64,000 bases of DNA from Siderastrea siderea (GCA_964030785.1 OZ034967.1:56085265-56149264), one strand, 5' to 3'; shown: positions 32,646 through 45,140, counted from the first letter of the stretch. The notes: generated by a model not told the origin, from the letters alone. Made by a program: numbers and translations.

Positions 32646-33218
32646 TTAAAACCTCTTCCTATGGGCAAATTATATAACCATTTTCAACAATTCCATTCGG
32701 TACCAAATGCCGATAATCTCTCTGAGAAACAAAAAAGAACAATCAAAGAGTTAAAAGACAGACAAACAATCCTATCACTGTTTAATGAATTAGATCAACC
32801 TTTTTTTGAGGATGAAGTTAAACATTCCATAAAAATGTTTCAAAATAAGAAAACTGCTGGCCTTGATCGAATAAGGAGTGAAATGTTAAAAAATGGAACT
32901 CCTTATCTGACTACCTCTTTAACAGAATTATTTTATTTCCTACTCGGTAAAGGAACCTATCCAGGTAATTGGTCTACTGGGATTATATGTCCCATTTTTA
33001 ATCAGGGAATAAATCCAATCCTTCAAATTACAGAGACATTTGTGTCACTGGTTGTTTAGGTAAATTATTCTCTGCTGTCTTAAATAGAAGATTACTCGCA
33101 TCTTCAAGTCATTACATTACTCACATCTTCAGTTCATTACATCCTTCTCAAATTGGTTTCCTCAACAGTTTCCGAACAACTGACCACATCTTCCTAAGAA
33201 CACTAATTGATAAGTATG
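32646..33218 (+). pseudogene. LINE ORF2 fragment, fingers part of reverse transcriptase (left half)
   Basis: After the TTAA the frame reads PNADNLSEKQKRTIKELKD, then EDEVKHSIKMFQNKKTAGLD, YPGNWSTGIICPIFNQG, and after a frameshift near 33010 YRDICVTGCLGKLFSAVLNR, SQIGFLNSFRTTDHIF and LIDKYV. These are the early RT motifs (K-T-A-G-L-D, then the G-N-W and S/N-Y-R-x-I motifs) of LINE ORF2. It stops at 33218, and the continuing motifs (KKGILFYCF then FDSIWH) lie at 46822 onward in the same orientation. Confidence 0.8.
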
Positions 33219-33432
33219 TAATATATAGATTTAGGCAAGCCTAAAAGCGGAGCTCCCGGGTTATTTGTTTTGCCCTTAACGTAACTCTGAATTGACGCCA
33301 TATTGCAATTTTCGGGCTAATTTTTTTTTATTCCTGACCTTTTTTACCGTGAGCAGCGGCACCAAATGATAGAAACAAACAAAATCAATCAGTCAGAAAG
33401 AAATAAGCTAGCAAAATGGCCTTGCTCACCTA

Positions 33433-33511
33433 GAGTTCACTTGGCTCAGTGGTGGAGAGACCGCCCGCCCGGAGTTTGGGAGGTCATGAGTTCGATTTCC
33501 GTCGGGGACTC
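33433..33511 (+). repeat. tRNA-like module 1
   Basis: GAGTTC and GGACTC at the ends can pair as an acceptor-type stem (one G-T). A box: TTGGCTCAGTGG. B box: GAGTTCGATTTCC. The anticodon arm is not convincing, so I read it as a SINE head rather than a working tRNA. Confidence 0.6.
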
Positions 33512-33695
33512 AATTTTTTTCTTTGTCCCACGCTCGTGACATGATGAATATGTCATCTTTCATATTTCACTACCGAGCTTAAAATTCACTATTTTTCTCT
33601 ATTAATCACCATAGGAAGCCATCGACACCGCCGATCCTAGCAGTGTGCATGACGCGTGTCACATATGAACCTAGTAAAGTAGCCGTGCTCACCAA

Positions 33696-33780
33696 GAGTT
33701 CTCGTAGCTCAGTGGATACAGCGTCTAGCGCATCCGCCCAGTGTTTGGAAGGGCATGAGTTACACTCCCGCTGGGGACTC
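33696..33780 (+). repeat. tRNA-like module 2
   Basis: Same GAGTTC/GGACTC ends with A box GTAGCTCAGTGG and a damaged B box (GAGTTACACTCCC). Related to module 1 and lying 260 bp downstream. Confidence 0.55.
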
Positions 33781-33800
33781 AGATTTCTTTTAATAATTAT

Positions 33801-34721
33801 TTCGAATGGCAACGGGATGTCTTTTTGGGGACGCTACATGACGTACGAGAAGCTGCTGCTGTCCGTATTCACTTAGGCGCAAGTGTCACGTTGTAAACAT
33901 ATTTTGACTTCATTTTGACGGCACAACATTTTTGCTTTGTAAATTCTGATGGAATAGAAATAAGCAAAGAAAGAAGGTACTTTATTTGTGCGTCTGTTTT
34001 CCTTGCTGAGTTGAAACTGAAAAAGGAAGTTTTCTGCATTTGAGGTTTTGAGGTTTTAAGGTTTTACAGGTAACCCCTTGAAGCAGCTGTAAGCAAGAGA
34101 ATTTATGAGTACTTTGCTCACTGTGAGCAAAATACTCATTTTGACACATTGTGACACATTGCTCGATTTTGTCCAAATATGCGATTTTTTAAGGAATGAT
34201 GTGATCTGCAGTTCCTTGTTGCCCATTTTTTGCCAGCTTCCTTTTACTCTTTGAGAAAGACGAAGCGTTTGTCTCTTCAATTACATGCATTACATTACAT
34301 ATTTTCACCTGTATTATTAATAAATGAACATGATCTATTGGGCAAATTTTCCAAGTGTTATGACTCTAAGCTTACCTGAGGATTATTTTGCTGTGTAAAC
34401 ATTTCTTTAATATATTCATAATCTGGATAAGTAATCATAGCAAATATGCACAAGTGTCTGTGCATGCCCCCAGGGTAAGGGGACTCTCAGAGGAAAGTAA
34501 CATGAATGTGTTGTTCTAGAAAATGTCCCTAACCAGTGACTATCTTTTGGTCAGCTTATCAACCTCTGCCTGATCTACATATGTTACAGTTGTAGTTGTA
34601 GCATACAACTGGAAATTTTTTAAGTTTTCCATCTAGCTTAATTCCCCCAAAAAGATAGCCTTTCACTTTCACATAAGTTCCCATGCCCTAGATGGAGTGT
34701 CTGAATGGGAGGGGGGGGGGG
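33801..34721. other. noncoding
   Basis: No domain-bearing ORF. Short GAGGTTTTGAGGTTTTAAGG direct repeats lie near 34045. A poly-G tract sits at 34710-34723. Confidence 0.4.
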
Positions 34722-34905
34722 GGTCCACATGTCGGTAGTCAGTTAAAATTTTATTACTTTGTCGGTTGTCAGTTATATTTTTCGCCCTTTGTCACTAGTC
34801 GGGTATGAATTAGAGGGTCCACAAGTTGGTGATCAGTTAAAATTAAATTACTTTGTCAGTTGTCAGTTATATTTTTCGCCCTTTGTCGCTAGTCGGTTAC
34901 CCTCA
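34722..34905 (+). repeat. 94-bp direct repeat, two copies
   Basis: GGGTCCACA...GTCAGTTAAAAT...ACTTTGTC...GTTGTCAGTTATATTTTTCG...CCCTTTGTC...CTAGTCGG occurs at 34722 and again from 34815, following a poly-G tract. Confidence 0.85.
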
Positions 34906-37900
34906 TTCAGACCCTCTTGATGGGTTCACCTTTTAACTAAGCAAAAATCCTGGGAAGCCAGAATTACTATATGTGAGTCCCAAACTTTGTCTTGCATGTT
35001 TCTTAGGCAAAACGTTTACCATCAAGTTTGCTTGTATATAAAACAATGGAAGAATGAGCGGTTCCGAACAGAAGGTGCAAAGTCCTCGAGCTTTAGAAAA
35101 TTGCAGCAACCAAACTGCAGCTAGGCGAAATAATAAAATAAATGCTTACGTACTATTAACAAACTAAATTTACTTCGAGAACAGGATAGCCTGATAACAA
35201 AAATTGTCCAATAAAAAAATGAATAACATATCAAAATACAGAAGATAAAAAACTTTTACAGCAGAGGCTATTCAGTTAATAAACAATACATCTGGTTGAA
35301 AAATAAGCAATATTTTCATTACCCAAGACTCCATAAGTCAGTTTGAAACTTGTCCACACTGCAGTTTAATATCTGAGTGACATCGAAGGAGTCCAAACTG
35401 CACTTATAATGAACCACTTCATTGTTTTTAAGCCATCACTGCATTCTTTCTCATTAGTCAAGTCTTCTTTATAATCATTGCTTGCAATTAAGAACTCTTT
35501 AAAAATTGTGTTTTAATGTAAGAAGGAAAAATTATTGTCTCTACAATTTAGAAGTTGGACTACATCATCTGCCATGTTTGTGCAAAAAATCCCTTTCTAC
35601 TACCCTGTCAGACGCAATAGGGAACCAAGAAAACCCTTGGGAGTGGAAAATGGTCACTGTCTCAGTCTTTAGTTTGAAAGGGCCAATTGCCTCACCTATC
35701 CTTGGACAGAGTTTATATGCTGCCTTACCCACCCCAACACATGAGCTAACAAAGAATTCAAAGAAATTTCATCCTTTTTTGCTTTTAGTAGATCATATTG
35801 TGTCCAGCAGCTAGAAATATTTACATCTGACACCCCAAATTTCTTATCGGGAAAAAAATATTTGGCTTACTCGAAGTACAGTAAAAACCCGTGAGTAAGA
35901 ACCTAAGAACTAAAATTTTCCAGTTAGACGCCCTCTAAGAATGTTTGGGAAATAAAATAAGTCGACATCCTGGATCGTCTTTAGAGACACCTAGGAGCCT
36001 TATTACTCCAGTCGCGATATAGGATTCTCCCTTTCAAAATCCTCTCCTGGTAAATTAAGAATTTGCGTTTATCAATTTTACAAACAAGTTGTTGTTTGTT
36101 TAAAGATCAGTTAACCTGATCTACTTTACAAGACAAACATCAACTAACTTCAGTTAGTTTACATCTATGTTAACATGGCTGACCGAGAGACTTTCCTCCA
36201 CAAACTTTACAAAAGCTATAGAAGTGTACAAATGTAGTGATCAGTCTTACAGTTAAGGATTTTTGCTGCTACATGGTTAAAACCATTTTATATGAAAAAT
36301 GCATCAGTTGATCATTCATATAGAAATAACCCTTGAATGAAGCGCAGTCCTAACTGCCAAAAATTTAATTTTTCGATTTTATTAAATTCGATCAATTTTC
36401 TTCGCCCTGTTGAAGTCAAGGTACATCACTGTGCTTAAGGAGATCAATCCAGAGCAACCTAGCAATGTTAAATCAAAACCCATGAAAACCCATCTGTAAC
36501 TATTTTGTTTGGTTGTGTGAAAATTCATGGGAATTTTTATAAACCCCAAGTTTTACAGACATGAAAAAAAAATGGGAAGTTTTGTTTGGCAAATTTGATT
36601 GGCAATTTTAGATCACCGGCCTTAATTTCCACCTTTCAATTTATTAAATAATTCATTAATATTTTACAATCATATTTTGAGAAAACTTCACAATCCTTAC
36701 AAAATGTGTCTAATAAGGCAAGTGAATCAGAAAGGCAATTCTGGAAGACAAAATAAAAACTTTAAGTGAAAACAGGTAAGGAAATGAACAAAAATCTTCA
36801 AAGTCATTTATAACTTGTTATAAAATTGAACTAGCCTACTCAGGTGTAACGTTTGTTCCAGATTTTGCCACTTATCATCAGTTTCAGTAGTGAAATCGTC
36901 ACTAAAAGACCACCTCCAAAATGCTTCTAATTTACATTTACTGATCCTTATTTTTTCTTCTTGACACTGGAAGCCACAAAGATTGCTGTTGATTGTCAAG
37001 ACTCTTTCGCTGCCAGAAGCTTAAGGTGGGCCACCAGTAGCATGCAAATGCACTTTGGGAATGATACAAAATGTCAGACGAGAGTTTGCTAAATAATGTT
37101 TTAGTTGGGTATTTGACAGGTTAATAACCAAAAGATTACTCTACTACAAGTAGTTAAGAAACAGAACGAAAAAACCTCATATCACGTGAATTTTGGTCGG
37201 TAAGGCTGGATCTATTAAGGGGAAACTGTTTTTCAGTTCCATTTCTTTATGAACATTGCAGCAACACGGAACTAGAAATGATCATTAATGTGACATCCTA
37301 GAGCTTGGATCTCAGTTCTATTGAAATTGACAGTGTCTTTCCGCCCATCTGAATTCTAGACGAGCTTTCACTGCGAATACTAAGACGTTAATTTTATCAG
37401 GGTGGAGTGAGAGCTCACTGATAGAGACAGAACAGAATATGTTTACGTGTTTCAAGTGACACTTGAATCTTAGTAATATTCCAGTCCGAGTCAATTGAAA
37501 ATGGACAGTGGTGACACTGTTTTTTGTTGTTTGTTGTTTAAAGAACCCTAGTCAGCCACGCCTTTGTTATTGTTTACATACGAGAGTTTTGGCATTATAT
37601 TTTACGTGGAGTGTGTCTAAATGAAAGAGATCACTGTAAAACTGTTAAAGGTAATTAAACAGACTTCCAGTAACACAACTTACAGCAATGTAATAAGATT
37701 TCGCTTCACCATACAATTTTCATAATTTCGATGGCATCGAAAATGGCGGAGGCCGACTAGGGTCCTTTAAGCAATGTTTTATGGACACACAGATGGAAAA
37801 ACAATCCACGTAGCTACACTTTCAAATTCATAAATGCTTAACATCGCTATATCAAAGAGCCACACCAGTTACTGAATCAAATGGAATATGGGTAAAAATT

Positions 37901-39682
37901 GCAACTGAAGATAATTCTCATTCTTTTCTACATGAATAAATGAATTGTGCTGTTTACGCACAGGGTGGCAATTTTTTTAAGCTGAACGCTTGCGTTGTGC
38001 CAGCTCCTTAAAATATGAACCTCAAAAACAAAACTCAAAAACTGCAAGACTTTCCAGTTTGATGGCAGAAGTGTGATAAATTGACAGTAAAGTTAAAGCG
38101 CAAATAAGCTGAAACTTAGGGTAAATAGTAACAGTAATTTAAAATAAATTAAAATTCGTTACCCCATTTTTGAAATTAATTGCCAAAAGAGATGGACCCA
38201 ACAACCAAAACTGGAAGTTAAGAATACACCAACATCTCAATAACCTGATGCACACAATGTTAATGTCTAAATTAGATGCTGCATCTTATCTTACAGTAAT
38301 TATTGTGTGTGAAGATACACTGAAGCTATACCTTACAATTTCTTTAATTTTTCGCTTCATACGTAACTGGGAAACAAAACAATACTGCTTTATGAACCAG
38401 ATGAACAACCTCAAAGACGTACAAAAAGGATGCGCAACTATGGGTTTTATTGTTGACATAAAGGCAGCCAACAAAAGATACAAGAAACAAAGTGTGAAAT
38501 ACAAATAACATCCTTAACAAAAGCATAAATGCTACACAAAATAGAATTTGACGAACAACAGGGAAGAGAAGAAAATAAGTGTCTTTTAGAAGAATTGTTA
38601 TGATCGTTGGAGTATATTTATGGGCTCAACACCATGTCATCGAGTGATTTCACAGCTTTGTTTTCGAAATCTTACTAATGTGCAACTCGTGAAGGGATTC
38701 CTGATTTTCGCGATGAAGTTGTCCATTGTCAATGTGTCTCTGACTACCTTGAAAGTGTTTGTGATCAAGCAAGTAATGAGCGGCTGAAAACGAAAATATA
38801 ATTATGCAAGACCAACTGCTTGTGGTGTGGGGAAATCTAATTAGTGGTTTACGTCAACAGTATGGAATTTCTGGCCGCGAATCGCAGACGTCTCTCTTCG
38901 CGTTTCGCACGTAGTAGTGGAAGCGATGAGAGGCGGCTGTATTCGCAGGCTAAAACGCGTAGGACTACGATCGTTTAACATGCGCGCCTGCAGTACAACG
39001 AATAGCAGTTTCTTCTCGTATTTCATGTAGTGCCAATAAAAGGTCTTGTAAATTGTGCTTCGTGTAGTGTACAAGAAAAGACATTGAAGACGAAAGCAAA
39101 ATATATTGTTCCTTTATGCTCTAATTGTTCCTTCATGCTCTAATTGTTGTTGAACAGCAAAAAAATGATTTTACTTTTCTCAAACCTGATAAAGCAATCA
39201 GAAGCCCCATAATAAAAAAAACGTTCTACTTTGATGATGATTTGCTATATAATTTAATTTGTGAATCGCTGTGATAAATGTTTGCACTAGATTTGTTTGG
39301 TGCAGCAAGTATGTAATATTACCGGAAAAGTTTGTGGTAAACAGAAATTTAAGTCAAGAAGGAAAGGAACAGATGCAGACGACATGAAAAATAAAAAATA
39401 TTGATAACATTCAAATGTTTTTTTTTTAATCTAGTTTTATAGCCCAGCATATATATGATCATTTTTCAAACAGGTTTCTTTACATCAATAAATTATATAT
39501 CTCATGCATATAGAGTTTTTGCTACTGGAAGGGTCATCGTTAAATTCTCTATTTTAAGATTGTCTTTGCATTCATTGAAAGTAACACACCCCTACTAACT
39601 CATAATGATAGTTTTGAAAAAGCTGCAAAACAACAAAACTGCAAAACAATGGGGTATTTAAAAGGTTAAAAAAAAAACTTGA
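34906..39682. other. long noncoding stretch, no supportable gene
   Basis: I examined every listed frame here (for example 35506-35814, 38170-38508 and 38841-39074). None shows a domain, splice-bounded exon or codon pattern above background, and several are open on both strands. Neither RNA genes nor clear inverted repeats were seen. Confidence 0.5.
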
Positions 39683-39830
39683 AATGGGGGAACAAAGGCA
39701 TATTTTAGGGAACAGGGAACACCAAAATCAAAGAAATACTTTCAGGGAACACAGGAACACAAGGAAAATTTTATTGGGAACAAGCTAGGGGAACACCCCC
39801 CCCCCCCCTCCGAAACTGAGAGAACTGAAA
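39683..39830 (+). repeat. interspersed repeat, copy of the 15.5-kb GGGAACA element
   Basis: GCATATTTTAGGGAACAGGG, AACACCAAAATCAAAGAAAT, ACTTTCAGGGAAC and AAGGAAAATTTTATTGGGAA match the minus strand of 15.49-15.66 kb, again ending at a poly-C tract (39787-39799). Confidence 0.75.
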
Positions 39831-40483
39831 TGAAACCTGAACATTCACAATAATCCCTAAGATCTACCTGGATCACTTTGCTGCTGTTCAACTCGCAGAG
39901 AGCATTCGATGCCACATTCAACTGGGAGGAGTTCAGTTTCATGTTCTTCTGTGGCTATAACAATGAACAGATAAAATTTTAGAAAGGGAAAAAAGTAACC
40001 AACGTACTACAAGACACTACACCTATGCAGTAAGAATTTCCCTTTTCTTTTAAAGACTAAGCATCAAATTTTAAGAGTCTTTAGCACTGATTGGTATTAT
40101 GTTTAATTCTACTCAGCCTCTGTAAAACCTGTAAGTCAGTCTTGACCATTATAATCATCTATTAAACAACATTACATCCCAAAAGCTGTCCTCCTGACAT
40201 GATTTTATGTTCGCTTTGATCCTTTATAACGTACTACTGGTATTTTCAAAATCTATACTTATTAAGATCCCATTCTGTATCCAAAGTACCGTCACGGTTC
40301 TCATTTCCTTTGTTTTAACTTGACGAATGTTGTGTAAGATAAAACGTGCACTGCAGGGACGTACTTCCGCTAACTGTCTAGTATCAGTTTTATCCCGCCG
40401 TGTTGCGAAACAGTCAGTTCTCCTCACACGCCTTTCACTAGCTCGCTCGATTTCTGCTTCGATCTTTACTTCAATTTTCGTCC
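39831..40483. other. noncoding; may include the 5' terminus of the DIRS-like element
   Basis: No gene. The DIRS-like gag frame begins at 40484, so its upstream terminal repeat should be here, but I could not match it to sequence after 44431. Confidence 0.35.
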
Positions 40484-41370
40484 ATGGATGAGGAAACACA
40501 CGCGTGGTGCGAGGCCAATGGCTTCACTGGCCACACCGTCAAATCTCTCGTTAAAGAGGAATTCATTACAATGCAAACCATTAAGGCCATGACGGCTTAA
40601 GTTATCACAAGCCTCGACTTATCAACGGCTCAACGCTGTCTTCTCAAGAAAGCTGTGCTCACAGCACAATCAGCTCCATCTCCCCCAACCACGGCTGGCG
40701 CTGGCGGTGCCGCAGTCTCCAGCCAACTGGCCAATGAGCTTGACGCCTTGGAATCGGCAATTCTAGCCCTCTCACAGAACAAGGACGGCGATAAGGACTT
40801 GGAGCCCACGAGGCTATTTACCTCAAGCCCCGTAGCGGCAAATCGGACACAAAAGTCAACCCGCTTGAACTAAGCTATTCAGAGTCCATAGCTGGTTACT
40901 TCTCGATTTTGGACGGTTTGCTGCAAAGCGGTGAGCACGTCCAGGCTTAACAGCTCTGCCGCTATTTGAAATTTTTATCCAAAAAAGCAATCGCTTTCTC
41001 CACCACGGCCATTCTCCAATTCGATGATGAGTTTCGTGGCATGGTCGCGCGTGGCGAGGCGGCTTACGCTGATCATACCTCGCTTAACGATCTGCAGGCC
41101 CACCATTTTGACTCTTCGGCGGTGAAAACATCTAACACTCGGCCCCGAGATCGCGGCCGTCCCCGTCCAGGTAATTCACAAGCTGGTGGCTCGAAGTCTT
41201 TTGGTAAACACTGCTGCAAGTGGAACGAGGATTCCAATAACTGTGCAGGGTGCAATTACACACACGCGTGTCTCGTGTGCGACTCCACGCAACACGGAGC
41301 CGTATTTCATTGTTCTGAGTCTTCCCCAGGGAAAAATCGTCCTCCAATTGACCAGTTAATTCTCCAACGG
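40484..41370 (+). pseudogene. DIRS-like gag protein with Cys/His finger
   Basis: From ATG 40484 the frame reads MDEETHAWCEANGF, then a TAA in frame after KAMTA, then SLDLSTAQRCLLKKAVLTAQ. A frameshift near 40830 follows. Later come LELSYSESIAGYFSILDG, LSKKAIAFSTTAILQFDDEF and a basic RPRDRGRPRPG stretch before CCKWNEDSNNCAGCNYTHAC and CLVCDSTQHGAVFHC, a zinc-finger-like Cys/His cluster expected at the C-terminus of such gag proteins. At least two stops and one shift make it nonfunctional. Confidence 0.7.
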
Positions 41371-41530
41371 CAGCGGCCGACTCAACCTCTTCAAACGCTA
41401 TTTCTGCATCGTGCTCAAATTTATTCTCTCCAGATCCTGATCTACTCAACATTTGCTCTCTTATGCGCCATTTCGACACTTGGTGTCGAGAAATGGACTC
41501 TGACCCAGGCTACAAAGATTTTATTCTCTC

Positions 41531-42084
41531 GGGCATCGCACACGGTTTGCATCTTGTCAGCGACCTCTCTACTGTTTCGACAGCGGACTGCAAAAATTAT
41601 CGGAGCGCCGAAAACCCTGATGTAAAACCAGTCCTCGACAAACTCTTTCATGACGAACTTTGTTCCCATCGCATCCAAGAAGTTCCCCACAAACCGCTTC
41701 GCGTCAACGCCATCGGGTGCGTTATAAAGAAGGATTCAGGCGACCCTCGACCCATAACAGACATGAGTCGCCCTCTAAACAACTCTGTCAATGACTACAT
41801 ATCCTGCGATCATCGCACGTGGTTTTCATCTTGTCAACGACCTCTCGACTGTTTCGTCAGCGGACTGCAAAAATTATCGGAGCGCCGAAAACCCTGATGT
41901 AAAACCAGTCCTCGACAAACTATTTCATGACGAACTTTGTTCCCATCGCATCCAAGAAGTTCCCCACAAACCGCTTCGCGTCAACGCCATCGGGTGCGTT
42001 ATAAAGAAGGATTCAGGCGACCCTCGACCCGTAACAGACATGAGTCGCCCTCTAAACAACTCTGTCAACAACTACATATCCTGC
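41531..42084 (+). repeat. 277-bp tandem duplication inside the RT ORF
   Basis: Sequence at 41531-41807 is repeated at 41808-42084 with few substitutions (CATCGCACACGG versus CATCGCACGTGG, ATAACAGACATG versus GTAACAGACATG). The 277-bp length is not a multiple of three, so the second copy is read in another frame and the RT is broken. Confidence 0.95.
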
Positions 42085-43292
42085 AAATCTTACCGCTACA
42101 AGACTATCGATGATGCTATCGCTCTCATGTATCCAGGCTGCTACTTCGCCACCGTTGACATTAAATCTGCTTATCGATGGGTACCCGTTTATCCCCCTCA
42201 TCGCACACTTCAAGGATTCCGCTGGATCTTACAAATTCTTTACCGACAATTTTCTCTGTTTTGGTCTCAAAAATGCGCCCAGCATTTTTCACAGGATTTC
42301 CTGCGCAATTACCCGTATGATGGCTCGAAAAGGCTTTGGTAACATTGTTAACTATTTGGACGATTTTCTCATCGTTGCCTCTTCACGCGAGGAGTGCCTT
42401 CGTGCACAACTGACACTTATTCATCTTCTCCACTCACTTGGCTTGAAATCAAGTTAATTGGACTAAGCTCTCTGGTCCATCCCAACGCGTCAAATTTCTC
42501 TGGATTATTTTAGACTCAATTGCAATGCAGGCATCTATACCCGAGGACAAATTTCATCATTAGAAGATCAACTTAATTTCCTTCGTTCAAAACACAAAGC
42601 TTCCAAGCGGGATTTACAGCGAGTTGCTGGCCATGGCCTAATGAACTTTCTGGCTAAAGTGGTTAAGTGGTCGCGTTCTTGATTGTATGAATCGTCTAAA
42701 GCGCCCTTTCTATAAAGCCCGCATCACTTCCGACCTTCGCAAAGACTTCTGTTGGTGGCTAGACTTTAGTCGTGTGTTTAATGGCCAGGCTATTAGTATT
42801 TCCTACTCGCCTATTATCGAACATGGTTACACCGATGCTTCACTTTCGGGTTTTGGCGCACACTGGCGAAATCATTGGCTTGCTGGCGTTTGGTTCTCAG
42901 ACAAACAAGTGCAGCCGAGTCTTCGCTTGTCTGGAAATTGGATTCACACAACTAGCCACGAAATCCCGTCGCACCTCCAGGCGAACATTAACTATCTTGA
43001 ATTGTATGCGGCGTTACAAGCAATCCGTAGGTGGTCTCCGCATTGGGTGATCTGTCACGTTTGTTTACACACGGATAATACACAGGCCATGTCTTTCGTA
43101 AATAAGGGCTCGTGTAAAAACACTGCCGCTACGGATTGGCCACGGGAAATCTTCTGGTTATCAGCCATCTACAACTTTCGCCTGATCTCTTGCCACATTA
43201 AGGGCCTAGAGAACGTTTTTGCCGACCGTTTATCTCTTCTTACAGAAATATATACAACCAAACTACAGTCTTCTTATCATATCTTGGACTAA
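41570..43292 (+). pseudogene. DIRS-like reverse transcriptase and RNase H
   Basis: RT landmarks are RVNAIGCVIKKDSGDPRPIT, DMSRPLNNSVN, ATVDIKSAYRWVPVYP (motif A), GLKNAPSIFHRI and NIVNYLDDFLIVASS (motif C, Asp pair present). RNase H landmarks are HGYTDASLSGFGAHWR, NYLELYAALQAIRRW, LHTDNTQAMSFVNKG and LENVFADRLS, in the expected order. Coding is spread over three frames because of the tandem duplication and shifts near 42290, 42455 and 42680. Function in the parent was to copy the RNA intermediate. This copy is dead. Confidence 0.85.
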
Positions 43293-44431
43293 TTACGCGC
43301 TTTTCTCCTTCTTTCCTAGACCCTCGTGGTTCCCTTGACAACGCCGTTGCTTTCGCGATTTCCAACGCCTATGCCTCCTCTACTCTCGCCACTCGCAAGT
43401 GTCAAGTCCTGAAATACCTCCAATTTTGCCGCCTGCTTCAGACGTCCCCTCTACCCATCTCGGTCACGAATCTTTGTCGCTACTGTGTCTTTTTGGGGCG
43501 CACAATAAAGTATTCGTCCACCGTAAACTATTTGGATGGTATCCGCTGGCTTCATGTCATGTTCGACTACCCACCCCCTCCCCTCTTCCACTGTCGCGTG
43601 CAACTGACGCTGCGAGGCCTGAAACGTCTTCTCTCCGCGTCGGTTAAACGCAAGCTCCCGATAACACTGTCCATTCTTCTGGCTCTCCGAGATGTCTTGG
43701 ACTTCTCCTTGCCACTTCATCGCGCGCTCTGGGCAGCCTTCCTTCTTGGTTTCTTCAGCTTTTTTCGCAAGTCCAATATCATCCCTCCAAGTCACTCGCA
43801 ATTCTCTCCGAACAAACACCTATCACGCTCCGACTTCCATTTCATCACGTGGGCCCTAATCGTCTCTGTCAAATGGTCCAAAGTTCTTCAATTCCGCGAA
43901 AGGACACTTCTCATTCCCTTGGTTTCCATACCGTCTCATGCTTTATGTCCAGTGCAAGCTCTTTGCGAGTTCTTCGAAATGTGCCCAGCTCCGGCTTCAA
44001 GTCCTGCCTTTGTTATCCCTACGGCGACTGGCCTTCGCTCACTCCCTTACAGCTCATTTACTAAACACTTAAAAGATCTCCTACGCCTTGCAGGTTTCTC
44101 TCCCAACAACTACTCTGGGCACTCATTCCGCCGTGGAGGGACCGCACTTGCAAGCTCACTCGGTATTTCCCACGAGTTAATGCAACTTCAAGGCGACTGG
44201 GCTTCTACCGCTTACCTGGAGTACTTAGCAAGACCACTCCGACAGCGCTACACTTTGGCAGAACAGGTTGCCACTCAAATTACATCTTCTACATCCTCCT
44301 CTGACTCTCCACTTTACAATAAACTTACGTGCTTGAACTGTGTTGGCTTGCTTCTCTTTTGGGCGGCTTTCGAAATTAATCATTACCTGTCAATAAATAA
44401 ACTGCCAGTCTGTCACGCCAACACTGCTTGA
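43270..44431 (+). CDS. DIRS-like tyrosine recombinase
   Basis: The frame overlaps the end of the RNase H frame and stays open to TGA at 44429-44431. It starts with an N-terminal core-binding part (AYASSTLATRKCQVLKYLQF, VNYLDGIRWLHVMF). The catalytic part follows: ALWAAFLLGFFSFFRKSNII (first Arg in FFRKSN), SGHSFRRGGTALASSLG (H-x-x-R) and LQGDWASTAYLEYL with the candidate nucleophilic Tyr. All four catalytic landmarks are present and no stop interrupts it, so this is the best-preserved ORF of the element. It would integrate circular cDNA by site-specific recombination without a target duplication. Confidence 0.85.
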
Positions 44432-45140
44432 TGCTTTAACTGTCTCGAACGTGTCCATTATGAATCAATTTTTTCAGTCTGTAAATAAACTTAAATAGAT
44501 TTAGCCAAGCCTGTAAACATAAATCGGTATTAAAACCCCAATAAGCTTACTGCAAGTAAAGTTTATTCACTCTCAACATAGTTAATAAAAGAATCTTGTT
44601 ATGAAGCTCAGCTAAGTCCTTTGTTTTATGTTTTTGTTCCCGTTTTTAGCCTTGACAGTGCACAAACAACAATAGGTTTTGAATTTTGCATGAGCAACTA
44701 ACCAATAAGAATGTCACTGTTAAGTTATTCAGCCATAGTGTGCGAACGTAAAACAAAAGATTGTGCACTGTCGTAGTACTTTCGACATAAATTGCAGCAC
44801 CTATGTTAAGGCCTTTGAAACTTGCAAAGTTTCATAACCAGTCCCTCGAGTAACTATGCTCTCAAGAACAAAAAAACTGTATTCTGTTTACTCAGTCTAA
44901 ATATTTGATGTTTGTTACCTGCACAGTCAGGAACGAGGTTTGTCGAAACTCTTTCAAAGGGCAAAGGCAAACTTAAGCTCAAATCAAGCTGTTGATCTTA
45001 GGGCACCCTGAAAAAAAAACAGTCACGTCGCAAACATTTACAAAATTTAACTGACAGCTTGGCAGCTCCTCTACGCATAAGTTCTTCTGGTGACGAAAGT
45101 AACGAAGTTGGATAGCCAAGAGGAGAGTTTAGGTATAAAT
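44432..45140. other. noncoding, 3' flank of the DIRS-like element
   Basis: AT-rich. An AATAGATTTAGCCAAGCC string near 44497 is close to the SINE-like start motif (TAGATTTAGGCAAGCC) at 33225 and 45147. No gene. Confidence 0.4.

Larger units (their letters stand above)
33222..33800 (+). repeat. SINE-like element with two tRNA-like units
   Basis: Begins with TAGATTTAGGCAAGCCTAAA (repeated at 45147), followed by T-rich sequence and two tRNA-like modules listed separately. The composite could be a tRNA-derived SINE or two SINEs in tandem. No poly-A tail is clear. Confidence 0.55.
40484..44431 (+). mobile_element. degenerate DIRS-like (YR) retrotransposon
   Basis: Gene order is gag-like protein with a Cys/His finger, reverse transcriptase plus RNase H, then a tyrosine recombinase, all on the plus strand. 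This order, with a tyrosine recombinase in place of an integrase, defines the DIRS order (DIRS or Ngaro). GC content is clearly higher than the flanks. Stops and frameshifts occur in every ORF and a 277-bp internal tandem duplication disrupts the RT. Terminal repeats were not identified. Confidence 0.85.
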
